Below, in pieces: positions 25,388-34,299 of a stretch of 64,000 bases of DNA. The notes under the pieces are model-generated. The model did not search any database. It had not been told where the DNA came from and saw only the letters and a list, made by a program, of their open reading frames with translations. How positions within the stretch are numbered: position 1 is the stretch's first letter; each line of letters starts with the position of its first letter. The DNA lies in the NCBI GenBank assembly GCA_965204415.1, contig CBDBEL010000004.1, forward strand, positions 1,426,001 to 1,490,000, read 5' to 3'. The translations under genes and the position numbers were made by a program. Source of the DNA: Aldehydirespirator sp965204415 (GTDB lineage: Bacteria; Actinomycetota; Acidimicrobiia; Acidimicrobiales; Aldehydirespiratoraceae).

Positions 25388-26152
25388 TCACACAACCCCC
25401 AGCTCCTCGAGCACGTCCACCACCGCGGGGGCGGCTTCGGGACCGTGGCCCAGGATGGTCGTCTGCGACAGCGTCTCGGTGGGCCGGTGCAGCCGCACCA
25501 GGGCCTGGCCCCCCGCCTCAGCGTCGATCTCCATGGTGGTGACGGCCAGCTTCTTGGACGCCAGGCGGCCTCTCATGGTCGGGTACCGGGGCAGGTTGAT
25601 GCCCTCCTTGACCCCGAGAGCGGCCGGCATCGCCAGTTCGTAGACCTCGAAGCCGCCGTCGATCTCGCGTCGGGCCCGCACCGCCGATCCGTCGATCTCT
25701 ATCCCCTTGATGCCGTTGACGATGGGCCGCCGGAGGGCGAAGGCCACCCGCACCCCCACCTGGAATCCACCCGAGTCAGCCGACTCGTTGCCGAACAGGA
25801 TCAGATCGAAGGGACCGCCGGACTCCTCCAGCGTCTCGATGGCGGCCGTGAGGGCTCGAGCCGTGCGCTGGGGATCCCAGGCTGCGCCGTCGGTCTGGAC
25901 CAGCACGCCGTGGTGGGCGCCTACCGACGCCGCGTAGCGCAGCTGCTCGGCGGCATCGGCCGGGCCCAGGGTCAGCACGGTCACCTCGCCGCCGGTGCGC
26001 TCGGTGATTTGCACCGCCTCCTCGACACCGCACTCCTCGTGCGGGCTGGTGGTGAAACCGAGGTGGGCGGCGTCCACGGCCAGGCCGTCGCCGGTCACGT
26101 TGATGCGGGCGCCCGGGGCCGGCACCCGTTTCACGCAGCACAGGATCCGCAT
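25388..26152 (-). CDS. etfB: Electron transfer flavoprotein beta subunit (EtfB/FixA)
   Basis: The 254-residue protein opens MRILCCVKRVPAPGARINV and has the ETF beta AMP-binding features LTLGPADAAEQLRYAASVGAHHGVLV and LILFGNESADSGGFQVGVRVA. It starts 28 nt after the end of the dimethylglycine-dehydrogenase-like gene, consistent with an operon of dehydrogenase, etfB, etfA and iclR. Confidence 0.95.
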   Translation of the reverse strand: MRILCCVKRVPAPGARINVTGDGLAVDAAHLGFTTSPHEECGVEEAVQITERTGGEVTVLTLGPADAAEQLRYAASVGAHHGVLVQTDGAAWDPQRTARALTAAIETLEESGGPFDLILFGNESADSGGFQVGVRVAFALRRPIVNGIKGIEIDGSAVRARREIDGGFEVYELAMPAALGVKEGINLPRYPTMRGRLASKKLAVTTMEIDAEAGGQALVRLHRPTETLSQTTILGHGPEAAPAVVDVLEELGVV

Positions 26153-26180
26153 GTCAGCTATCCGCGTTCTCGCTAGGACT

Positions 26181-28706
26181 TCATGCGGGAGTCGTCGGGG
26201 TCGAACACCGCGCCGGTCCCGCCACCCGCACTCCGAACAGCTCGTTCATGTACATCACCTGGAGGTCGGTGCCCGCCACGGCCAGCTCGGACGGCAGGTA
26301 AGCCATCAGCAGGTGCCTGCCGACTGACGGGCCCGGGCCTGCGGTGGTGACCCGCGACACCCGGCCGTGGGAGTCGACGATGCGCTCACCCTGGAGCGTG
26401 AGGATCGGCTCGTTGCCGCCCTGCATGTAGCGCTTGCGACCCTGGCCGTCGTGCAGGTCCTCGACGGTTAGCACGCACATCTTCACCTCGGGGTCGCCGG
26501 CCTCCCGGGCGGCCAGGTAGGCCTCCTTGCCGATGAAGTCGGCCGCCTTCACCCGGGGGCGGGCCAGACCGGCCTCCAGCGGGTTGTACTCGCTCTCCAG
26601 CTCGGCGCCCATCAGCCGGTAACCCTTCTCGAGGCGGCCGGAGGTGCCGTACACGCCGCCGCCGGTGGGCCGCAGCCCGTAGTCGGCCCCGACCCTCATC
26701 AGGGCGTCCCACACCGCGGGGCCGTCGTCCCAGGCCAGGTAGATCTCCCAGCCGGTGTCGCCCACGTAGGAGATGCGGAACAGCGTGGCCGCCACCGGCC
26801 TGCCGGTTCCGCAGTCGAGCTCCACGTCGATCAGCGAGCCGTAGGGCGAGCCGGCCTGGCTCAAGTCGGCGTCGCAGAGCGCGCCGAGCACCGCGGGGGC
26901 GTTGGGCCCCCACAGGCCGAGGGTGGTGATGTCGTCGGTGATGTTGGCGAAGCTCACCGAGCCGTCGGTCGGCAGGTGGCGGCGGGCCCAGAACTCGTCG
27001 CGGCCGCCGTCGAACACGCCGGTCACGACCCGCACCCTGTCGTCGCCGAGGCGCATCATGGTCAGGTCGGAGTGGAAGCCGCCGTCGGGAGTGAGCCACG
27101 GTGTGTAGATCGAGCGGCCCACCGGCACGTCGATCTTGTTGACCGCGAGGCGGTCGGCGTAGGGAACCGCCCCCGGTCCGGTCAGTTCGTAGATCTGGAA
27201 GGCGCTGAGGTCTACCAGCCCGCAGTTGTCGCGCAGGTTGAGGTGCTCGGCGATCGTGATCGGGCTCCACCAGCGGGCGTCCCACTCAACCTCGCGGTCC
27301 TCCACCCCGTAGCGCTCGACGAGGTCGGCGTTGGACTCGAACCACTGGGGCCGCTCCCAGGTGCGGGCCTGGAAGAAGAAGGCTCCCAGATCCTCCTGGC
27401 GTGAGAAGTAGGGACCGACCCGCAGGTTGCGGCGACTCTCCCACTGCTCGGCGGGATGCACGATGCCGTAGGTCTTGTTGAAGTGCTCGGCGGAGCGGGC
27501 CCAGATGTGATCGTCGGGACGCTCCTCGGGGTAGAACCGGGAGATGTCGGCGCCGTGGACGTCGATCACCCGGGGATAGCCGAAGGTCATCCACTCGGCC
27601 ACCACCTGGGCCATGCCAGGACCCTCCTTCACCCAGACCGCCGCGGCCGACCACAGGTTGCGCACCTCGGGGACCTCGCCCAGGCATGGCATGGTGTCGG
27701 GGGTGAGCGACAGCAGGCCGTTGATGGCGTATTTGATCTCGGCGTCGCCCAGCATGTCCATCAGCTCGATGGCCTGCTCCATCTGCGGGTCGAAGTCGTC
27801 GGGCGTGAACGGCATCTCGGTGGGCGACAGCGCGGCCTCCTCGTTGGAGGGGATGTCGTCGGGGTGGTGGAAGATGGGCCGGTGAGCGTACGAGCCCACC
27901 TCCATCGAGCCCGCGGTCTGGCGCTCGTAGCAGAACGTGTCCATGTCGCGCACGATCGGGTAGCCGATCTCGTTGCCGGTCGCGGCCAGGATGTCCATCG
28001 GTCCGACGTCGGCCATCTGGTGCACGGCCGGGACAAGGGGGATGTGGGCGCCGGCCATGTTGGCCAGCCGGTTGGACCAGACGCCGCAGGCGATCACCAC
28101 GTAGGCGGTCTCGATGGTTCCACCGCTGGTGACCACGGCCTTGACGGTGCGGTCGCCGGGGTTGGGGCCGGGCTCGGTCACGATGTCTAGCACCTCGGTG
28201 TTGGCCAGCACCCGGCATCCGTTGTCGGTGGCCAGGCGGCGCATCACGGTGCCCGTCTCCAGGGAGTCGACCACCGAGACCGTCGGGCAGTAGAAGCCGC
28301 CCAAGACCACGTCGGTGTTGATGAAGGGGCAGAGCTCGGCCACCTCGGCGGGGGTGAGCAGGTGGGCCTCAACGCCCCAGGCGGTGGCCGAGGTCATGCG
28401 CCGCTGCAGTTCGTCCATGCGCTCGGGGGTGCGGGCCACCTCGATCCCGCCCGAGTCCACCGACAGGTCGAGGTCCCGGTACTGGTTGGCGCTCTGCACT
28501 CCGAGCAGGCACATCTCCTTGTTGTGGTCCACCGGGAAGATGAAGTTCGACGCGTGCCCGGTCGAGCCGCCCGGGTTGGGCAGTGGGCCCTTGTCCACCA
28601 GCACGAGGTCGCTCCAGCCGAGCTTTGTCAGGTGGCCCACCAGGCAATTGCCGACGATGCCGGCGCCGATCACCACGCACTTGGCGCTGGTCGGAAAGTC
28701 GCTCAC
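26181..28706 (-). CDS. Dimethylglycine/sarcosine dehydrogenase-like flavoprotein with GcvT domains
   Basis: The 841-residue protein has an N-terminal DAO-type FAD domain (CVVIGAGIVGNCLVGHLTKLG at about 10, then STGHASNF with a His at the usual covalent-flavin position). A central FAO_M segment and a C-terminal THF-binding aminomethyltransferase pair follow, including GPNAPAVLGAL, SYVGDTGWEIYLAWDDGPAVWDALM and VKAADFIGKEAYL. This is the layout of dimethylglycine and sarcosine dehydrogenases, which demethylate the substrate, give electrons to ETF and make 5,10-methylene-THF. The start GTG 28706 was chosen because AGGGAGG lies 8 nt upstream. ETF genes follow and formate-THF ligase is divergent, both supporting the role. 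The exact substrate is inferred. Confidence 0.88.
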   Translation of the reverse strand: MSDFPTSAKCVVIGAGIVGNCLVGHLTKLGWSDLVLVDKGPLPNPGGSTGHASNFIFPVDHNKEMCLLGVQSANQYRDLDLSVDSGGIEVARTPERMDELQRRMTSATAWGVEAHLLTPAEVAELCPFINTDVVLGGFYCPTVSVVDSLETGTVMRRLATDNGCRVLANTEVLDIVTEPGPNPGDRTVKAVVTSGGTIETAYVVIACGVWSNRLANMAGAHIPLVPAVHQMADVGPMDILAATGNEIGYPIVRDMDTFCYERQTAGSMEVGSYAHRPIFHHPDDIPSNEEAALSPTEMPFTPDDFDPQMEQAIELMDMLGDAEIKYAINGLLSLTPDTMPCLGEVPEVRNLWSAAAVWVKEGPGMAQVVAEWMTFGYPRVIDVHGADISRFYPEERPDDHIWARSAEHFNKTYGIVHPAEQWESRRNLRVGPYFSRQEDLGAFFFQARTWERPQWFESNADLVERYGVEDREVEWDARWWSPITIAEHLNLRDNCGLVDLSAFQIYELTGPGAVPYADRLAVNKIDVPVGRSIYTPWLTPDGGFHSDLTMMRLGDDRVRVVTGVFDGGRDEFWARRHLPTDGSVSFANITDDITTLGLWGPNAPAVLGALCDADLSQAGSPYGSLIDVELDCGTGRPVAATLFRISYVGDTGWEIYLAWDDGPAVWDALMRVGADYGLRPTGGGVYGTSGRLEKGYRLMGAELESEYNPLEAGLARPRVKAADFIGKEAYLAAREAGDPEVKMCVLTVEDLHDGQGRKRYMQGGNEPILTLQGERIVDSHGRVSRVTTAGPGPSVGRHLLMAYLPSELAVAGTDLQVMYMNELFGVRVAGPARCSTPTTPA

Positions 28707-28808
28707 GTGCAGTCCTCCCTCATCGGGTCCCCGGGCACGGCGAGCCTCCAACCTGCTGCGCCCGACGGTGGCCGTCCCCGGACGGCCACCGCTGTGTGTT
28801 CTGTAATG

Positions 28809-28834
28809 CGGAATCGTTCCGAGATACGGAACGA
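28809..28834. promoter_or_regulatory. Probable IclR-type operator in the dmgdh/fhs divergent promoter
   Basis: The sequence reads CGGAA-TCG-TTCCG-AGATA-CGGAA, three alternating half-sites. TCGTTCCG (28814-28821) and CGGAACGA (28827-28834) form a perfect 8-bp dyad with a 5-nt spacer. The same half-sites in a similar arrangement occur in the folD/serA divergent promoter at 36643. Confidence 0.72.
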
Positions 28835-28919
28835 CAAGCTACCCTCCGGGGTGGTTCCGTGCCAACACTCCGGTTGGCTCGGGCGACCGCGCACGACTGC
28901 TCCGAAAGGAAGGGCAACG

Positions 28920-30623
28920 ATGCCGTTTCCGACCGACCTGGAGATCGCCTCGCAGGCCAAGCTGAAGCCGCTCGGCGAGATTGCCGACGACGCCGGCATA
29001 CCGGCCGAGATGCTGGAGCCCTACGGCGCCGGCGCAGCCAAAGTGAGCCTCGACGCGGTCGAGGCAATGGCCTCCGCCGACCGGCCCAAAGCCCGCTACG
29101 TGGTGGTTTCGGCTATCACGCCCACCCCGCTCGGCGAGGGCAAGACGACCACAACGGTGGGGCTCGGCCAGGCCTTCCAGCACATTGGCCGCAGCGCCAC
29201 CATCGCCATCCGCCAGCCTTCGATGGGCCCGACCTTCGGGATCAAGGGCGGAGCGGCCGGCGGCGGCTACAGCCAAGTGGTGCCCATGGAGCTGTTCAAC
29301 CTGCACCTCACCGGCGACATGCACGCCGTGACCGCGGCCCACAACCTGTGCTCGGCCATGGTCGACGCCCACCTGTACCACGGCAACGAGGCCGGCCTGG
29401 ACATCCACAACATCACCTGGCGCCGGGTCCTGGACGTCAACGACCGGGCCCTGCGCAACATCACGCTGGGATTGGGCGGGCGCCTCGACGGCGTGCCCCG
29501 CGAGTCGGGCTTCGACATCACCGCGGCATCCGAGGTGATGGCCGCACTGGCGCTGTGCACCGGGCTGCACGACCTGCGGGCCCGGCTGGGGCGCATCGTG
29601 GTCGGCTACACCAAGGCGGGCACGCCGGTGACCGCCGAGGAGATCGGCGTCGCAGGATCGATGGCTGTGATCCTGCGCGAGGCCATCAAGCCCAACCTCA
29701 TGCAGACACTGGAGAACACGCCGGCTCTGGTGCACACCGGGCCGTTCGGCAACATCGCCACCGGCAACTCGTCGATCGTGGCCGACCAGGTGGGCATCCG
29801 CACATCGGACTTCCTGCTCACCGAGGCCGGCTTCGGCGCCGATATGGGCGCCGAGCGGTTCTTCAACATCAAGTGCCGCTACTCGGGAATCGCGCCGGAC
29901 GCGGCCGTGCTCGTGGCGACTGTGCGGGGCCTCAAGGCTCACTCGGGCAATCACAAGATCGTGGCCGGGCGGCCGCTGCCGGAGGCGATTCTGGCCGAGA
30001 ATCCCGACGAGGTCCACGCCGGGGGCGCCAACCTGCGCAAGCAGCTCGAGAACATGCGCATCCACGGGTGCACGCCGGTGGTGGCCATCAACGTGTTCCC
30101 CGAGGACCACGCGGCCGATGTCGCCGCCATCGGCGAGATCGCGGCCGAGTACAACGCCCGCTCCGCGGTGACCACCCACTTCGCCGACGGCGGGCGGGGC
30201 GCGGCCGAGCTGGCCGAGGCCGTGGCCGAGGCGGCCGAGGAGCCCAGCGACTTCGCGGTGCTGTACCCCGACGATGCATCGCTCAAGTCCAAGATCGAGA
30301 CGGTGGCCACCCGCGTGTACGGGGCCGACGGGGTGGAGTACTCCGGAACCGCGAACAAGCAGCTGGCCACCTACACCGAGGCCGGGTTCGGGAACCTGCC
30401 GGTGTGCATCGCCAAGACGCACCTGTCGATCTCGTCGGATCCTTCGCTGAAGGGCGCGCCGACCGGCTGGACGCTGCCGGTGCGCGAGGTGCGGGCGTCG
30501 GTGGGGGCCGGGTTCGTGTACCCCATCTGCGGCGACATGCGCACCATGCCCGGACTGGGCCGGGTGCCGGCCGCGATGGGCATCGACATCGACGCCGACG
30601 GCAACATCGTCGGCCTGAGCTGA
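28920..30623 (+). CDS. fhs: Formate--tetrahydrofolate ligase
   Basis: The 567-residue protein matches formate-THF ligase throughout, with AKLKPLGEIADDAGIPAEMLEPYG, the P-loop ITPTPLGEGKTTTTVGLGQA, RQPSMGPTFGIKGGAAGGGYSQVVPME, HLTGDMHAVTAAHNL and DITAASEVMAAL. It interconverts formate plus THF plus ATP with 10-formyl-THF. Beside a demethylating dehydrogenase and formate dehydrogenase it may run in the ATP-forming direction during one-carbon oxidation. ATG 28920 follows AAGGAAGG. It is divergent from the dehydrogenase operon across a shared operator and is followed 12 nt later by metF. Confidence 0.97.
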   Translation: MPFPTDLEIASQAKLKPLGEIADDAGIPAEMLEPYGAGAAKVSLDAVEAMASADRPKARYVVVSAITPTPLGEGKTTTTVGLGQAFQHIGRSATIAIRQPSMGPTFGIKGGAAGGGYSQVVPMELFNLHLTGDMHAVTAAHNLCSAMVDAHLYHGNEAGLDIHNITWRRVLDVNDRALRNITLGLGGRLDGVPRESGFDITAASEVMAALALCTGLHDLRARLGRIVVGYTKAGTPVTAEEIGVAGSMAVILREAIKPNLMQTLENTPALVHTGPFGNIATGNSSIVADQVGIRTSDFLLTEAGFGADMGAERFFNIKCRYSGIAPDAAVLVATVRGLKAHSGNHKIVAGRPLPEAILAENPDEVHAGGANLRKQLENMRIHGCTPVVAINVFPEDHAADVAAIGEIAAEYNARSAVTTHFADGGRGAAELAEAVAEAAEEPSDFAVLYPDDASLKSKIETVATRVYGADGVEYSGTANKQLATYTEAGFGNLPVCIAKTHLSISSDPSLKGAPTGWTLPVREVRASVGAGFVYPICGDMRTMPGLGRVPAAMGIDIDADGNIVGLS

Positions 30624-30635
30624 GCCGCGACCGGG

Positions 30636-31511
30636 ATGCTGTCCAAGCTGCGGCGCGCCCCGCTGTCGGCGGAGACCCTCGGGGCCCGCCACCACCGGCT
30701 GCACCTCGTTCGGGATCTGACCTTCGAGGTCATCCCCCTCAAGAGCCTCGACGCGGCGATCGAGGACCTGCCAGCCGGTTCCCGGGTGTCGGTGACCGCG
30801 TCGCCGGTGAAGGGCCAGGACGCCACCTGCGAGATCACTGAGCGGTTGATGGAGTTCGGCCATGAGGCCATCCCGCATGTCTCGGCCCGGTTGGTGCCCG
30901 ACCGGGCCCGGGTTGGCGATCTGGCGAACTGGTTCCGCTCGGCCGGGGTGTCGACGATGTTCCTGGTCGGCGGGGACGTGGAGTCGCCCGGCGCCTACTC
31001 GGACGCGTCCGCTTTCCTGCGGGACCTGCTGGAGTGCGACCACGGGCTGACCACGATCGGCGTGACCGCCTACCCGCACGGCCATCCCCTGATCGAGGAC
31101 TCCGTGCTCCACGAGGCGCTGCACACCAAGCAGGCGCTGCTGGCTGAGGCCGGCGTGGAGGGCTACTGCAGCACGCAGATGTGCTTCGACCCGGAGCGCA
31201 TCGAGGACTGGCTACGAGGCGAGCGGGCCGCGGGACTGACGCTCCCCGTGCATCTGGGCATCTCAGGCGTGGTGGAGCGGACCAAGCTGCTCACCATGGG
31301 CGCCCGCCTGGGCGTCGGGCCCTCGCTGCGCTACCTGCGCAAGAACCGGGCCGCCGTCATGAAGCTGATGACGTCACCCAACTACGACCCCGACCACATC
31401 CTGATGGCCCTGAGCCCGTCCCTGGACGACCTCGGCGTGACCGGCCTGCACGTCTTCACGTTCAACCAGGTAGCCGCCACCGTCACCTGGCAGTCCACCC
31501 ACCACGGTTAG
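30636..31511 (+). CDS. metF: Methylenetetrahydrofolate reductase-like protein
   Basis: The 291-residue protein has the MetF barrel features EVIPLKSLDAAIEDLPAGS, ATCEITERLMEFG, HVSARLV, FLVGGDVESPGAY, VTAYPHGHP and LPVHLGISGVVERTKLLTMGARLGVG. It reduces 5,10-methylene-THF to 5-methyl-THF, or runs in reverse in demethylation pathways. It starts 12 nt after fhs, so it is co-transcribed. It is shorter and more divergent than enteric MetF. The last 290 or so bases are duplicated at 34004-34296. Confidence 0.88.
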   Translation: MLSKLRRAPLSAETLGARHHRLHLVRDLTFEVIPLKSLDAAIEDLPAGSRVSVTASPVKGQDATCEITERLMEFGHEAIPHVSARLVPDRARVGDLANWFRSAGVSTMFLVGGDVESPGAYSDASAFLRDLLECDHGLTTIGVTAYPHGHPLIEDSVLHEALHTKQALLAEAGVEGYCSTQMCFDPERIEDWLRGERAAGLTLPVHLGISGVVERTKLLTMGARLGVGPSLRYLRKNRAAVMKLMTSPNYDPDHILMALSPSLDDLGVTGLHVFTFNQVAATVTWQSTHHG

Positions 31512-31621
31512 CCCCGAGTGGGTCTGGACAGGCCGGTGCCGGAGCATTGGACACTGTCTTCCGGGGCGCACGAGCGGGGCATCACCTAGTGATGTCATAG
31601 GGGGCAAGTACCTTCGAAGGC

Positions 31622-33031
31622 ATGGAACCCATAGATGTAATCGTGCTCGTTGCCGCCCTGGCCGTCCTGGTTGCGGGGGCCGCGATCCTGCGGACCAAGC
31701 GCTCTGGGGCGGCCGGCGCCCCCGGCGACGTCGCACGGCTCACGGTCCTGCTCGAGGAGCGCGACCGGGAGGTGCGGCAGGTCCGCGACGAGCGGGACGA
31801 TGCCCGCCGCCAGCGCGACCGCGCCCGCCAGGACCTAAGCGCGGCCCAGGCGGATCTCGCCGCGGTGAAGGCCGACCACACGGCCCGCACCGAGGAGTTG
31901 GCAAGCGCTCGCAAGCAGCTGGACAACCAGTTCAAGGGGCTGGCCGCAGGGGTACTCAAGGACAGCACCGAGTCGCTGCTCAGGCAGGCGAAGGAGCAGT
32001 TCGACACCCAACGACAGTTGGGAGCAGCCGAACTGGAGCAACGCAGGGAAGCCATCGACAGTCTCGTGGCACCCATACGCGAGAGCCTCGAGAAGCTCGG
32101 CGAGCATGCCAGCGCGATCGAGCAGACGCGGGTCGGGGCCTACGAGCGGCTGACCACTCAGATCGCTTCGCTTCAGCAGGTCGCCGGCAGCCTCAGCGAG
32201 GCCTTGCGCTCGCCCAACATACGGGGCCAGTGGGCCGAGCAGGAGCTGGGCAACATCCTGGAGCTCTCAGGCCTGCAGCAGCACATCGACTACTACCCGC
32301 AGCACACCGTGCCCGTGCCCGGCAGTGTCGTGCGGCCGGACGCGGTCGTGAGCGTGCCCGGAGGGTTGAAGGTCGTAATCGACGCCAAGGCGCCGCTGGA
32401 GAACTATCTGAGAGCCCACGAGGCCAGCGACGACGGCGAGGAGCGCGCGTTGCTGGCCAACCACGCAGCGGCCATCTCCAAGCACGCCAAGACCCTGAGC
32501 GAACGGGACTACGACGACGCGGTCGCGGGATCGCCGGACTTCGTTCTGATGTTCGTGCCCGCAGACCCGATTCTCGACGCCGCCATGAAGGTGCAGCCGA
32601 CGCTGTGGGAGCGAGCCTGGAACGATCACCGGGTGCTCATCGCCACACCGGGACTGCTGCTGGCGTTCCTGCGGACGGTGGCGCTGGCATGGCAACAGCA
32701 GGACATGCAGAAGAACGCGCAGAGGATCGCGGATCTCGGCAAGGACCTCTACGACAGCCTCCGCATCCTCGCCGAGCACATGCACGGCGTGGGCAAGGGA
32801 CTCGACAAGGCGTTGACGGCCTACAACAAGGGCGTGGGCTCGCTCGAGAGCAGGGTGCTTCCCAAGGCACGGCGCTTCGAGGACCTGGGGGCGGTGTCCG
32901 ACTCCAAGCGCATCCCGGCATTGGGGCCTGTGGAGAGCACCGTGCGCCCCATTGGCAGGCTAGAAGCCGACTCGACGCCCGGGACCGATGCGTCGCCAGG
33001 CAGCGTGCTGCCCCACAAGCGAAGCGCCTGA
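31622..33031 (+). CDS. rmuC: DNA recombination protein RmuC homologue
   Basis: This 469-residue protein has an N-terminal membrane segment (about 3-24), a long Glu/Arg/Gln-rich coiled coil (about 45-190) and the RmuC domain. The domain includes LRSPNIRGQWAEQELGNILELSGL, RPDAVVSVPGGLKVVIDAKAPLENYL, DFVLMFVPADPILDAAM and RVLIATPGLLLAFLRTVA. RmuC proteins carry a PD-(D/E)xK-like core, limit inversions at short repeats and have been linked to phage defence. It lies between the intact metF and a displaced metF 3' end. Confidence 0.93.
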   Translation: MEPIDVIVLVAALAVLVAGAAILRTKRSGAAGAPGDVARLTVLLEERDREVRQVRDERDDARRQRDRARQDLSAAQADLAAVKADHTARTEELASARKQLDNQFKGLAAGVLKDSTESLLRQAKEQFDTQRQLGAAELEQRREAIDSLVAPIRESLEKLGEHASAIEQTRVGAYERLTTQIASLQQVAGSLSEALRSPNIRGQWAEQELGNILELSGLQQHIDYYPQHTVPVPGSVVRPDAVVSVPGGLKVVIDAKAPLENYLRAHEASDDGEERALLANHAAAISKHAKTLSERDYDDAVAGSPDFVLMFVPADPILDAAMKVQPTLWERAWNDHRVLIATPGLLLAFLRTVALAWQQQDMQKNAQRIADLGKDLYDSLRILAEHMHGVGKGLDKALTAYNKGVGSLESRVLPKARRFEDLGAVSDSKRIPALGPVESTVRPIGRLEADSTPGTDASPGSVLPHKRSA

Positions 33032-33190
33032 GATCTCGCCCGGTGTCGCTCGCTGGCATCTGCGGCGGCTCCTCACGACCCGGTGAGCCGGCGTGCCCGG
33101 TCGGACCCATGCTCGCGTCGCTCGCTGGCATCACCACCGGCTCGGTGCGGCCCTTGACGGCTGGCGGCAGGTTGGTGGCAGAATGGGGTT

Positions 33191-33955
33191 GTGACTGCGG
33201 CTGATGGATCCCATCGCGGGTGGCCGGCGGTGGAGCCGGTGCTCGACGATCCTGCCGCCGAGCGGGCTCGGCTTCTGGACGGCCTAGCCACCTCGTACCG
33301 GCTGTTCGGGGTGCTGCGCTGGGCCGAGCTGGGTGACGGCCACATCACCTGCCGCGACACCGAGAAGCTCGACCACATGTGGCTGCTCCGCCATCGCGTC
33401 CCCTTCGAGCGGGCCCGGCCCGAGGACCTCGTGCTCGTCGCTCCCGACGGCAGCGCCGTCGACCAGGATGGGCGGCCCGCCCGCATCAACAACTCCGCCT
33501 ACCACATCCACCACCCCATCCACGAAGCCCGGCCCGACGTGACGGCCGCGGCGCACGTTCACACCCATTGGGGCACCCCGTTCGCGGCCGAGCGGCGCAT
33601 GATCGAGCCCATCAGCCAGGAATCGGCGCTGTTCTTCGGGGATCACTCCCTGTTCGACGACGAGGAGATACAGATCCTGTCCTGCGACGGCGGCAAGCGC
33701 ATCGCCGCCGCTCTCGGCGAGTACCGGGCCGTGATCCTGGCCAACCACGGACTGCTCACCGTCGGCTCGAGCCCGGCCGACGCCGTCGGCTGGTTCGTGT
33801 TGATGGAGCGCGTCGCCGAAGTCCAGATGAAGGCCCGCCACGGCCTCCCCGTGTCACCCGAGGCCGCCCGCAACGCCCGGGCCGACATCGTCGTGGAGGG
33901 CTACGGCTGGGATCTGTTCAACTGGGCGATCCGCCGCCACCTGGGGGTCCACTAG
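33191..33955 (+). CDS. Class II aldolase/adducin family protein
   Basis: The 254-residue protein has the class II aldolase fold with zinc-site elements AAAHVHTHWGTPFA and NHGLLTVGSSPADAV, and the characteristic GDGHITCRDTEK near residue 50 that binds substrate phosphate or carboxylate in relatives. Homologues include sugar-phosphate aldolases, dehydratases and unknown enzymes; the substrate cannot be assigned. The start is GTG 33191. With rmuC it is one of two cargo genes between the two metF 3' ends. Confidence 0.85.
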   Translation: MTAADGSHRGWPAVEPVLDDPAAERARLLDGLATSYRLFGVLRWAELGDGHITCRDTEKLDHMWLLRHRVPFERARPEDLVLVAPDGSAVDQDGRPARINNSAYHIHHPIHEARPDVTAAAHVHTHWGTPFAAERRMIEPISQESALFFGDHSLFDDEEIQILSCDGGKRIAAALGEYRAVILANHGLLTVGSSPADAVGWFVLMERVAEVQMKARHGLPVSPEAARNARADIVVEGYGWDLFNWAIRRHLGVH

Positions 33956-34003
33956 AGGCCGCGCGGGTTGACGGCGCCTCGCCAGCGTCTGGCGAGGCCC
34001 ACA

Positions 34004-34296
34004 GCGAGCGGGCCGCGGGGCTGACGCTGCCGGTGCACCTGGGGATCTCGGGCGTGGTGGACCGGACCAAGCTGCTCACCATGGGTGCCCGCCTGGGCGT
34101 CGGGCCCTCGCTGCGCTACCTGCGTAAGAACCGAGCCGCCGTCATGAAGCTGATGACGTCGCCCAACTACGACCCCGACCACATCCTGATGGCCCTGAGC
34201 CCGTCCCTGGACGACCTCGGCGTGACCGGCCTGCACGTCTTCACGTTCAACCAGGTAGCCGCCACCGTCACCTGGCAATCCTCCCACAGCCGCTAG
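34004..34296 (+). pseudogene. Displaced 3' fragment of metF
   Basis: This stretch repeats the last 290 or so bases of metF (about 31217-31511). Both encode ERAAGLTLPVHLGISGVV, then TKLLTMGARLGVGPSLRYL and onward through VFTFNQVAATVTWQS, ending in a TAG stop. The first half shows scattered mostly synonymous differences; a central run of more than 100 bases is identical. There is no start codon or upstream metF sequence, so it is not functional. It ends 3 nt before the convergent fic gene stop. Confidence 0.93.
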
Positions 34297-34299
34297 CCA

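Noticed and set aside
28583..31124. Two frames of about 750-760 codons overlapping fhs
   Set aside because: They are arginine/glycine/histidine-rich shadows of the formate-THF ligase gene with no recognisable domain.
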